Positions 6,432 through 12,733 are shown, counted from the stretch's first letter. The stretch: DNA of 14,172 nt from Propionibacteriaceae bacterium (GCA_003153855.1 PMBM01000074.1:102993-117164), one strand, 5' to 3'. Notes: generated by a model not told the origin, from the sequence alone. Numbers and translations are program-made.

Positions 6432-7894
6432 GACGCCGTCCAGATGCGGTCGATCCAGGCCTCCACAGCGTCGGGATCCCGTGGCAGCTGGCTCGACAGG
6501 ATCTCGCACCCGTCGGCGGTGATCGCGATGTCGTCCTCGATGCGGATGCCGATGCCGCGCAGCTCCGGCGGTACGAGCAGGTCGGTCGACTTGAAGTAGA
6601 GGCCCGGCTCGACCGTCACGACCATGCCCTCGGCGAGTACGCCCTCGCGGTAGTTCTCGTTCCTCGCCTGGGCGCAGTCGTGCACGTCGAGGCCGAGGTG
6701 GTGGGACGTGCCGTGCACCATCCAGCGCCGATGCTGACCGCCCTCCGGCGAGAGCGCCTCGGCGGCCGAGACGGGCAGGATGCCCCACTCGTCGAGCTTC
6801 CGGGCGATGACGGCGATCGCGGCGTCGTGGATGGCCCGCATCTGCACGCCCGGCTTGGCGGCGTCGATGCCGGCCTGTTGCGCCTCGAGCACGGCCTCGT
6901 ACACCTTGCGCTGCGCAGGGGTGAAGCGCCCGGAGACGGGGATCGTACGTGTCACGTCCGCGGTGTACAGGGAGTCCAGCTCGACGCCGGCATCCATGAG
7001 CATGAGCTCGCCGTCCCGGAGGTCGCCGTCGTTGCGGATCCAGTGCAGTGTCGTGGCGTGGTCGCCGCAGGCGGCGATCGTGTCGTAGCCCACCGCGTTG
7101 CCGGCATGGCGGGCGTGCAGCCCGAAGATGCCCTCGACCCAGCGCTCACCGCGACCGGCCTCGACGGCGCGCGGCAGCTCGGCCACGACAGCTTCGAAGC
7201 CCGTGGCGGTGGCCCGGCAGGCTGCCCGCATCTGCTCCAGCTCGAACGGGTCCTTCACCAGTCGCAGCTCGCTGAGGAACACCTGCAGCTCGGCATCGTG
7301 CTCGAGCGCTGACGGGACCTCGCCCCGGAGCGTGTCGACCAGAGCGGTGATGTCCGGGTCGGCGTCGCGCAGCACCCGTACCGGAGCGAGTCCCGCGGCG
7401 ATCGCGCCGGGCAGGTCGCTGATCGGTGCGGTGGCCAGTCCGGTCATCGCCGACATCTCCTCGAGAGACTCCCGTTGTCCGACCCACATCTCCCCGTACC
7501 GGCTCGAGGAATAGAACTCAGGATCCGTACGAGGGGCGCGGGGGCTGAAGTAGACCGTGGCCTCGTGGCCGCCATCCAGCGGCTCGAGGAGGAGCACCGC
7601 GTCGGGCTCGCGGTCCGTGCCGAGGCCCGTGAGGTGCGCGAAGGCCGAGTGCGGCCGGTAGCGGAAGTCGGTGTCGTTGGACCGTACGCGGTAACCCCCC
7701 GCTGGGACCACGATCCGCTCGCCCGGGTACATCGCGGACACCGTGTCGCGACGGGACGCTGTGTGGGCCGTCGAGGGGAGGGCCGCGGGCAGCTCGTCGC
7801 TGTACGGAGCCCAGTCGGTGCTGATGAACTCCGTGAACGCCTTAGAGAAGGGAATCTGGCGGTTGGGAAGCACCGGCTGCGGATCACTGGACAT
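6428..7894 (-). CDS. pepP: Xaa-Pro aminopeptidase (aminopeptidase P, M24B)
   Basis: This cytoplasmic metallopeptidase removes an N-terminal residue next to proline. The 488-aa protein has an AMP_N domain (about 14-165) and a pita-bread M24 catalytic domain (about 215-470). Likely metal ligands are Asp301 ('MDAGVELD'), Asp313 ('TADVTRT'), His398 ('GTSHHLGLDVHD'), Glu429 ('VEPGLYF') and Glu453 ('GIRIEDD'), all present and correctly ordered, so it should be active. Length fits the bacterial family (440-500). The ATG at 7894 is chosen over one 15 codons upstream because that upstream start would overlap the divergent gene and because TAGTAT ends 8 bases before it. With no ribosome site, the mRNA is probably leaderless. 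It is coupled to the DUF2891 gene by a GTGA overlap and is divergent from the histidine phosphatase gene. Confidence 0.95.
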   Translation of the reverse strand: MSSDPQPVLPNRQIPFSKAFTEFISTDWAPYSDELPAALPSTAHTASRRDTVSAMYPGERIVVPAGGYRVRSNDTDFRYRPHSAFAHLTGLGTDREPDAVLLLEPLDGGHEATVYFSPRAPRTDPEFYSSSRYGEMWVGQRESLEEMSAMTGLATAPISDLPGAIAAGLAPVRVLRDADPDITALVDTLRGEVPSALEHDAELQVFLSELRLVKDPFELEQMRAACRATATGFEAVVAELPRAVEAGRGERWVEGIFGLHARHAGNAVGYDTIAACGDHATTLHWIRNDGDLRDGELMLMDAGVELDSLYTADVTRTIPVSGRFTPAQRKVYEAVLEAQQAGIDAAKPGVQMRAIHDAAIAVIARKLDEWGILPVSAAEALSPEGGQHRRWMVHGTSHHLGLDVHDCAQARNENYREGVLAEGMVVTVEPGLYFKSTDLLVPPELRGIGIRIEDDIAITADGCEILSSQLPRDPDAVEAWIDRIWTAS

Positions 7895-7902
7895 GGGTAC
7901 AG

Positions 7903-7908
7903 ATACTA
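7903..7908 (-). promoter_or_regulatory. Candidate -10 (TAGTAT) for pepP-DUF2891
   Basis: TAGTAT on the minus strand ends 8 bases before the pepP ATG, and no ribosome site lies between them. It is the best -10 match in this 43-bp divergent spacer. Start codon and transcription start probably coincide. Confidence 0.45.
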
Positions 7909-7924
7909 GGCGTGTTGGCTGCCA

Positions 7925-7930
7925 TAGGCT
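7925..7930 (+). promoter_or_regulatory. Candidate -10 (TAGGCT) for the histidine phosphatase cluster, leaderless
   Basis: TAGGCT ends 7 bases before the ATG at 7938, so transcription should begin on the A of the start codon. There is no ribosome site. Its -35 zone overlaps the pepP -10 at 7903-7908. Confidence 0.45.
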
Positions 7931-7937
7931 GATTCGC

Positions 7938-8498
7938 ATGACAGACCTCTACCTCGTCCGGCACGGCGAGACCGAGTGGTCCAAGTCCGGGCGGCATACG
8001 TCGGTGACCGACCTCGACCTCACCGACAAAGGCGTCCGGCAGGCGGAAGCGCTGCGGAGCACGCTCGATCCGGCCGATTTCGGCCTCGTCCTGTGCAGCC
8101 CCCGCCTGCGTGCGCGAAGGACGGCCGAGCTCGCCGGGTTCCCCGACCCGGTCATCGACGACAACCTCGTCGAGTGGTTCTACGGGGACTACGAGGGCCG
8201 GACGTCGGACGAGATCCGCCGCGAGGCTCCTGGCTGGCGCATCTGGAACAGCCCGATCCCCGGCGGGGAGACGAAGGTGCACATCATCGCGAGGCTGAGC
8301 GAGGTCGTGACCCGCGTGCGCGAGTCCGGCGTCGAGCGGGCCATCTGCTTCGCGCACGGGCACTCGCTGCGCGTGCTGGCGCTCTGCTGGCTCGACATCG
8401 ACATCGCACGGGGTCAGTCGTTCCCGCTCCAGACGGGGTCGCTGTCGATCGTGGGCTACGAGAAGGAGTCGCCGGCGATCGTGCGCTGGAACGCGTGA
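7938..8498 (+). CDS. Histidine phosphatase (phosphoglycerate mutase-like, CobC-type)
   Basis: This 186-aa protein uses a histidine that becomes phosphorylated during hydrolysis of a phosphate ester. The 'LVRHGETEW' box gives His9, the partner arginine lies in 'CSPRLRARRT' (53-62, probably Arg58), the acid is Glu79 in 'LVEWFYGDYEG', and the second histidine is His140 in 'CFAHGHSLRVL'. All core residues are present. Similar domains act as alpha-ribazole phosphatases or acid phosphatases, and the substrate cannot be read here. In mycobacteria a related phosphatase is fused to RNase HI and encoded next to a C4 zinc-ribbon gene; here it stands alone but has the same neighbour. The ATG at 7938 is set by the start of similarity and by the -10 just upstream. 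The zinc-ribbon gene starts 48 bases downstream. Confidence 0.92.
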   Translation: MTDLYLVRHGETEWSKSGRHTSVTDLDLTDKGVRQAEALRSTLDPADFGLVLCSPRLRARRTAELAGFPDPVIDDNLVEWFYGDYEGRTSDEIRREAPGWRIWNSPIPGGETKVHIIARLSEVVTRVRESGVERAICFAHGHSLRVLALCWLDIDIARGQSFPLQTGSLSIVGYEKESPAIVRWNA

Positions 8499-8513
8499 GG
8501 CGACGTGCGCCAG

Positions 8514-8541
8514 TAGAGTGCCGAGCGACACGATGAGGGAG
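8514..8541 (+). promoter_or_regulatory. Candidate -10 (TAGAGT, 8514-8519) and strong ribosome site (GAGGGAG, 8535-8541)
   Basis: TAGAGT in the 48-base gap after the phosphatase could start a separate transcript near 8526 for the zinc-ribbon and RNB genes. GAGGGAG lies five bases before the ATG at 8547 and fixes that start. The cluster may therefore have both read-through and internal transcription. Confidence 0.4.
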
Positions 8542-8546
8542 TACGC

Positions 8547-9281
8547 ATGAAGGCTGACCCCGGCGCGCAGCGGCGCCTGCTGGAGCTCCAAGCCGTCGAC
8601 ACCGCGATCGGGCAGCTCGACCACCGGGTCAAGATCCTGCCTGAGCACGCGCTGCTGGCGGAGCGGCAGACCCGGCGGCAGGCCCTCGGGCAGGAGCTGG
8701 TGGCAGCCGACACGGCACTCAGCGACGCGACGGCGGCGCAGACGAAGGCCGAGGCGGACCTTGCGCCGGTCCGCGAGCGGCTCGCCCGCGACGAGCGCAC
8801 GGTGGACGGCGGAACCCTCACGGACCCCAAGACGATCCGCAGCATGATCGACGAGATCACCCACCTGAAGACCCGGATCTCGAACCTCGAGGACGAGGAG
8901 CTCGAGCTCATGGAGGCCGTCGAGGCCGCCCAGGCGGAGCGCGCGCGGATCATGGCAGCACGTACGGCGATCGAGGACGAGATGCGCGCGCTGATCGCGA
9001 AGCGCGACGCGGCCGTCGGCGACCTTCAGGCCGACCTTGCCGACCGCCGGTCTGTACGTGTGAGCTTGCTGACCGAGATCCCCGGACCGCTCGTCGACGC
9101 GTACGAGAAGGTGCGCTCCCGGTCCAGCGGCGTGGGCGCCGCCGCGCTGCAGGGCAGGCGCTGTTCGGGCTGCGGGCTCGAAGCCAACCCGAGCGACTAC
9201 GAGAAGTACCTGGCCGCCGCGGCGGACGAGGTCCTTCGCTGCGAGGAGTGCGACCGGATCTTGGTGAGGACGGAAGCCTGA
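8547..9281 (+). CDS. C4-type zinc-ribbon coiled-coil protein (zf-RING_7 / DUF164 type)
   Basis: The 244-aa protein has an N-terminal long coiled coil (about 8-170, rich in Glu, Arg, Ala and Gln heptads) and a C-terminal zinc ribbon. Cys206-x-x-Cys209 ('CSGCG') and Cys232-x-x-Cys235 ('CEEC') are the metal ligands. This architecture is the bacterial zf-RING_7 family, resembling the mycobacterial gene next to the RNase HI-phosphatase fusion and the Helicobacter HP0958-type coiled-coil zinc proteins. A role in binding nucleic acid or scaffolding is likely, but no enzymatic motif is present. It has a strong GAGGGAG ribosome site. Its TGA stop shares one base with the ATG of the next gene (TGATG), so the RNB ribonuclease should be translated by coupling. 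That ties it functionally to RNA metabolism. Confidence 0.9.
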   Translation: MKADPGAQRRLLELQAVDTAIGQLDHRVKILPEHALLAERQTRRQALGQELVAADTALSDATAAQTKAEADLAPVRERLARDERTVDGGTLTDPKTIRSMIDEITHLKTRISNLEDEELELMEAVEAAQAERARIMAARTAIEDEMRALIAKRDAAVGDLQADLADRRSVRVSLLTEIPGPLVDAYEKVRSRSSGVGAAALQGRRCSGCGLEANPSDYEKYLAAAADEVLRCEECDRILVRTEA

Positions 9282-10711
9282 TGCCTGCGGTACGCATCGC
9301 GGCACCGGTCGTACCCGCACCGCTGGAACCGGGTCTGAAGCGGCTCCGCTCCGAGCTCGAGGTGCCGGTCGGCTTCCCGCCTGAGGTCGTCGCCGCCGCC
9401 GAGACGGCCGCGAAGGCCCCGGCGCCCGCCGAGCGGTTGGACCGTACGGACATCGAGTTCGTGACGATCGACCCCGAGGGCTCGATGGACCTCGACCAAG
9501 CCGTACACATCGCGAAGAACGGCGACGGGTACACCGTGCACTACGCGATCGCCGATGTGGCCGCGTGGGTCGAGCCGGGTGGTCTCGTCGACGCTGAGGC
9601 CCATCGTCGCGGCCAGACGTTCTACGCGCCCGACCAGCGCGCCGCGCTGCACCCTCCGGCACTCAGCGAGGACGCCGCGTCTCTGCTCGCCGACGGCAGA
9701 CCGCGCCCCGCGCTGCTGTGGACCGTGGAGCTCGACGCCGAGGGGAAGCAGACCTCGGCCACCGTCGAGCGCACCCTCGTACGTAGCCGGGCCCGTCTCT
9801 CGTACACCGAGGTCCAGCACGATCTCGACGCCGGCGAGGCGAGCGACTCGCTGCACCTGCTGGAGATCGTCGGACGGCTCCGGCAGGCGATCGAGGCCGA
9901 GCGCGGCGGCGTGAGCCTCGAGACGCCCGAGCAGGAGATCACGGCCGACGGCGACGACTGGCGTCTCGAGTTCAGGGCCGCTCTGCCCGTCGAGGGCTGG
10001 AACGCGCAGATCTCGCTGCTCATCGGAGCCGCTGCCGCCGAGATCATGATCGCCGGCAAGATCGGCATCCTGCGGACGCTTCCCCCAGCAGAGCAATGGG
10101 GGATCGACAAGCTGCGCCACACGGCGAAGGGGCTGCACATCGCCTGGCCCGGCACCCTCTCGTACCCCGAGTTCGTCCGCAGCCTCGACCCGCACAAGCC
10201 CGCACACCTCGCCATGCTCACCGCCTGTACGGTCCTGTTCCGCGGCGCGGGCTACACGGCGTTCGACGGCGCGCTCCCGGACGCCAACCTCGTCCACGGC
10301 GCACTCGCCATGCACTACGCGCACGCGACGGCGCCCCTGCGGCGGCTCGTCGACCGCTACGTCGGCGAGACCTGCGTCGCCCTGTGCACCGGCACGCCCG
10401 TGCCCGAGTGGGTTCGGACGGCGCTCCACGAGCTGCCGGACCTCATGGCCACGTCGGACGCCCGCGCGAAGAAGTACGAGCGCGGCATCATCGACCTGAT
10501 GGAGGCGCTGGTCCTCTCGACCCGTGTCGGCGAGACCTTCACCGGCACCGTCGTCGAGATCGAGAGGAACGGGACGGACGGTGTGGTCGTCCTGGCGGAT
10601 CCTGCGGTCGAGGCGCGCGTCAACGGCAAGGTGGAGCTCGGCGAGGAGACGACCGTGACGCTCGTCACCGCAGATGTCGCGACCGGAACCGTGAAGTTTG
10701 CGGTCGCCTGA
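9281..10711 (+). CDS. RNB-domain ribonuclease (RNase II/R family)
   Basis: The protein has 476 residues and belongs to the processive 3'-5' exoribonuclease superfamily. The catalytic RNB part spans about 50-410. The metal loop 'TIDPEGSMDLDQAV' gives Asp64, Asp70 and Asp72 with Gln73 where E. coli RNase II has a fourth Asp. The distal signature 'HATAPLRRLVDRYV' (348-361) matches the H-x-T/S-x-P-x-RR box. A short beta-rich OB/S1-like tail (about 415-476) follows. The usual N-terminal cold-shock domains of RNase II/R are absent, which is typical of a compact actinobacterial RNB subgroup. The first ATG by similarity is 9281, overlapping the upstream stop by one base; an upstream in-frame ATG at 9248 lies inside the zinc-ribbon gene and is rejected. 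Convergent with the membrane anti-sigma gene with a 9-base gap. Confidence 0.92.
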   Translation: MPAVRIAAPVVPAPLEPGLKRLRSELEVPVGFPPEVVAAAETAAKAPAPAERLDRTDIEFVTIDPEGSMDLDQAVHIAKNGDGYTVHYAIADVAAWVEPGGLVDAEAHRRGQTFYAPDQRAALHPPALSEDAASLLADGRPRPALLWTVELDAEGKQTSATVERTLVRSRARLSYTEVQHDLDAGEASDSLHLLEIVGRLRQAIEAERGGVSLETPEQEITADGDDWRLEFRAALPVEGWNAQISLLIGAAAAEIMIAGKIGILRTLPPAEQWGIDKLRHTAKGLHIAWPGTLSYPEFVRSLDPHKPAHLAMLTACTVLFRGAGYTAFDGALPDANLVHGALAMHYAHATAPLRRLVDRYVGETCVALCTGTPVPEWVRTALHELPDLMATSDARAKKYERGIIDLMEALVLSTRVGETFTGTVVEIERNGTDGVVVLADPAVEARVNGKVELGEETTVTLVTADVATGTVKFAVA

Positions 10712-10720
10712 CCGTACGAG

Positions 10721-11533
10721 TCAACAGAACGCGTCGAGGACCTGGTAGCCGCTGTACGTGAGCACGATGCGCCGCACGGTGTCCGTCGGGTCGGTCGTGA
10801 GGTTCTGGGTGACGAAGACCAGGTCGTGGCCGCCCGAGCTCACGACGAGCAGGTCGACGTTCTTGGGTGCCGTCGACCCGTACGAGATGGTCTTGACCGC
10901 GACGTTCGAGCCGTACGTGGCCAGGACGTCCGCGACCGTCGCTCCGATCGCGATCCCGGACTTGGTGCCGTGGCGGGTCGTGGTCAGGTGGATGCCGGTG
11001 ACACGTCCGGACATCGTGTAGATCGCGATCCCTTCTGCGGTCAGTGTCGGTGTCTCGTCGACGGAGCAGTTGCCCGGCGTGCCCACGAGCACGCGGCGTG
11101 AGGTGAGGGTCGACGTGCTCATCCCCAGCGTCAGCTCACCGATCCCTGTGGTCGTCAACACGTCACCGGCGTGCACGACGGGGGTCACGGTCGTGGCGGC
11201 TGCTGTCGGGGTGGTCGCCGTCGCCGTCGGTGTCACGAGCCCGCTCGCGATCGTCGCGGGAGCGGCCGACACGCTCGGAGGGGCCGAGCTGGGCGCCGCG
11301 GACGCGGACACGGGGGCTGGAGCAGCGGGCACGGCGGACACGCCGTGGGTGAGGTTGGTGATGGCCAGGCCGCCGATCGCGACCACCGCGACGAGGGCGA
11401 CGGAGTTGCGGACCACGCGCCGGGTGTGGCGCCTGTTGCCGAGCGTACGCACCCGCTCGGGGGTCAGGTGTTCGGCCACGGGATCAGTGCTCCTTGCAGC
11501 GAAGTACGCATCGAGGTCGCTCTCGTCAGGCAT
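10721..11533 (-). CDS. Single-pass membrane protein, probable anti-sigma factor
   Basis: The protein has 270 residues. A 40-residue cytoplasmic N-terminus contains Arg-rich 'RRHTRRVVRN' next to the membrane. One transmembrane helix (about 44-61) is followed by a long Ala/Pro/Ser/Thr-rich linker (67-118) and a folded-looking extracytoplasmic domain (119-270). That domain has two similar-sounding 'G-I-x-x-L/I-G-x-(S/T)' segments at about 130-140 and 193-202, reminiscent of BLIP/SmpA-like repeats (weak). Cys156 and the C-terminal Cys270 could form a disulfide. Its start overlaps the ECF sigma gene stop by 8 bases, the standard place for an anti-sigma gene. However, the HxxxCxxC zinc anti-sigma motif is missing, so the sigma-binding segment would be unusual. 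Alternative: a membrane effector or sensor that is not an anti-sigma. Inferred from position and topology. Confidence 0.65.
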   Translation of the reverse strand: MPDESDLDAYFAARSTDPVAEHLTPERVRTLGNRRHTRRVVRNSVALVAVVAIGGLAITNLTHGVSAVPAAPAPVSASAAPSSAPPSVSAAPATIASGLVTPTATATTPTAAATTVTPVVHAGDVLTTTGIGELTLGMSTSTLTSRRVLVGTPGNCSVDETPTLTAEGIAIYTMSGRVTGIHLTTTRHGTKSGIAIGATVADVLATYGSNVAVKTISYGSTAPKNVDLLVVSSGGHDLVFVTQNLTTDPTDTVRRIVLTYSGYQVLDAFC

Positions 11534-12023
11534 GGCTGGCCTCCTCGGGCAAGGCGTCGGTCAGGTAGGTCGCGAGGGCTGCGCGAGCACGGGAGAGGCG
11601 TGCCTTGATCGTGCCTACGGGGCGGCCGGTCTCGGCGGCGATGTCGGCGATCGAGAGGTCGCCCATATGGAACAGGACAATGGCTTCCCGCTGTTCGGCG
11701 GGAAGGCGCTTCAGCGCCCGCTCGATCGCGATGCGGTCGGGGCTGGGCTGAGCGGGGGGATCAGGGAGGACCGAGCGATCGGTGGCCCGGAGGAACTTCG
11801 TCGTCCGCCTCCAGCGCGAGATGGCCAGGCGCTGAGCGGTCGTACGTACCCAGGCCTCCGGATGACCGTCGGGTGACAGCTGGCGTCGGTGGTCCCAGGC
11901 GCGGATGAAGGCTTCCTGGACGCAGTCCTGGGCCTCGGCCGCGCTGCCGCACATGGCTGTGACCTGGCGCACGAGACGCTCGAACGACTCCTCGTACAAG
12001 GCGTCGAACGTGGCCTCGTCCAT
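11526..12023 (-). CDS. ECF RNA polymerase sigma factor (SigE-family type)
   Basis: The protein has 165 residues with only the sigma2 and sigma4 domains, as in group 4 (ECF) factors. Region 2 spans about 8-75 and includes 'DCVQEAFIRAWDHR' (33-46) for core binding and -10 melting. Region 4 spans about 100-152 with the helix-turn-helix 'MGDLSIADIAAETGRPVGTIKARLSRAR', which reads the -35. The linker is Pro-rich ('PDPPAQPSPD'). No extra C-terminal domain is present. The ATG at 12023 has AGGAGA eight bases upstream. The gene overlaps the downstream membrane-protein gene by 8 bases, so the two should be coupled, as in sigma/anti-sigma operons. A CAACC-N16-CGTAC element 57-63 bases upstream could be its own promoter. 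The signal sensed is unknown, presumably extracytoplasmic. Confidence 0.93.
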   Translation of the reverse strand: MDEATFDALYEESFERLVRQVTAMCGSAAEAQDCVQEAFIRAWDHRRQLSPDGHPEAWVRTTAQRLAISRWRRTTKFLRATDRSVLPDPPAQPSPDRIAIERALKRLPAEQREAIVLFHMGDLSIADIAAETGRPVGTIKARLSRARAALATYLTDALPEEASHA

Positions 12024-12057
12024 CGGTGGTGTCTCCTGGGGCAGTGTGTCTACCCTG

Positions 12058-12086
12058 CGTACGCTCCGCAGCCCCGAAAGGTTGCA
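12058..12086 (-). promoter_or_regulatory. Candidate ECF-type promoter (TGCAACC-N16-CGTACG)
   Basis: On the minus strand TGCAACC (12080-12086) is followed after 16 bases by CGTACG (12058-12063). An AAC-containing -35 and a CGT-type -10 separated by 16-17 bases are typical of ECF sigma factors, which often drive their own operon. The predicted start would lie about 25-35 bases before the sigma-factor ATG, leaving room for its AGGAGA ribosome site. CGTACG is abundant in this genome, so the -10 half carries less weight than the -35 half. Confidence 0.5.
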
Positions 12087-12111
12087 GGGATCTCAGACGA
12101 GTTCCGCGGGC

Positions 12112-12330
12112 TCAGGAGAGGGTCTCGAGCTCGGCACGCAGCGCGTCGACGACCTTGGAGCCGCCCAGCATCGCGCTGCCCATGACGAGCGCCTGGCTCG
12201 CCGTCATGCCCTTGGCCATCCCGATCATCGGGTTCGTCGTGATCCCGGGAGCGTGCTTCTCGAGGATCGCCACCACTTCGGGGTCGTTGAGCATCGTGCC
12301 GAGCATCGTCTTGTCAGGGTCGTAGCGCAT
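12112..12330 (-). CDS. Small protein (72 aa), similar to a helical mini-domain found at enzyme C-termini
   Basis: The protein has 72 residues, is mostly helical, and has repeated methionines, glycines and prolines. It reads as two parts: 'MLNDPEVVAILEKHAPG' (14-30) and 'NPMIGMAKGMTASQAL' (33-48). The pattern D-P-E-V-x-A-I-L-E-K-x-x-P-G followed by P-M-x-G-M-A-x-G-M-T resembles short modules attached to some glycosidases and other enzymes. I recall this from memory and cannot confirm it. It has no signal peptide, cysteines or charged patch. The ATG at 12330 is the only one that keeps the domain whole; TACCGT ends 6 bases upstream with no ribosome site, suggesting a leaderless mRNA. It lies upstream of the sigma gene on the same strand, with an 88-base gap that contains the candidate ECF promoter. 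Function unknown. Confidence 0.6.
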   Translation of the reverse strand: MRYDPDKTMLGTMLNDPEVVAILEKHAPGITTNPMIGMAKGMTASQALVMGSAMLGGSKVVDALRAELETLS

Positions 12331-12336
12331 GACATG

Positions 12337-12342
12337 ACGGTA
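12337..12342 (-). promoter_or_regulatory. Candidate -10 (TACCGT) for the 72-aa protein gene, leaderless
   Basis: TACCGT on the minus strand ends 6 bases before the ATG at 12330. This matches the same arrangement seen at five other genes in the window. No -35 consensus is visible. Confidence 0.3.
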
Positions 12343-12451
12343 CCCGCTCCGCCCACGGCGGCAGGGGCGTTTGAGCGTCATCCAAGGAGTCGTCGATCGG
12401 GGACGCGAGAAGGTCGAGCTGTAGGGACGAGCCGGAGTCTGGGGCCGAAGG

Positions 12452-12733
12452 ATGCCGTGGTACCCGTCGCCTCGGGGCCTGGCCGAACCGACATGGTCGT
12501 CGCAGACCAGCGACTTCTTCGGCGGGCAGAAGGTCAACGAGCTATTCGGCGGCATCGCCAACAGTGTGGACGCGAACTTCCAGTGGCTCCCGTTCATGGA
12601 GTACGTCTACTCGAGCGCTCAAGACACGATGACACCCGCGATCACCAACAAGGGAGACCTCGTGGCGGCCATGAAGGCCTGGGAGGCGGCGCTCAAGACC
12701 TACGCGACGCAGCAGGGTTTCACTGTCGCCTGA
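12452..12733 (+). pseudogene. C-terminal fragment of an ABC sugar-binding protein
   Basis: From about residue 17 the 93 codons encode 'SDFFGGQKVNELFGGIANSV', 'NFQWLPFMEYVY' and an ending 'AWEAALKTYATQQGFTVA'. These are hallmarks of the C-terminus of family 1 extracellular solute-binding proteins, which are usually 400-440 aa with a lipoprotein signal. Here everything before that point is missing. The frame reaches a TAG at 12422 and the other two frames upstream of 12500 show no binding-protein sequence. There is no plausible ribosome site at the ATG (12452). It lies in its usual place just before the two permease genes, so this is the remnant of the operon's first gene, cut by deletion or recombination near 12.34-12.5 kb. 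It is unlikely to yield a working binding protein. Confidence 0.8.

Noticed and set aside
7884..9662. Long minus-strand open frame of 592 codons
   Set aside because: It is antisense to the phosphatase, zinc-ribbon and RNB genes, Arg/Pro-rich and without recognisable domains; a high-GC shadow.
9197..10429. Minus-strand open frame of 410 codons opposite the RNB gene
   Set aside because: It has no domain similarity and mirrors the codon pattern of the RNB gene; shadow.
12425..12500. Possible frameshift instead of truncation of the binding-protein gene
   Set aside because: Translating all three frames from about 12361 to 12500 gave no binding-protein-like sequence, so a simple frameshift does not explain the loss.
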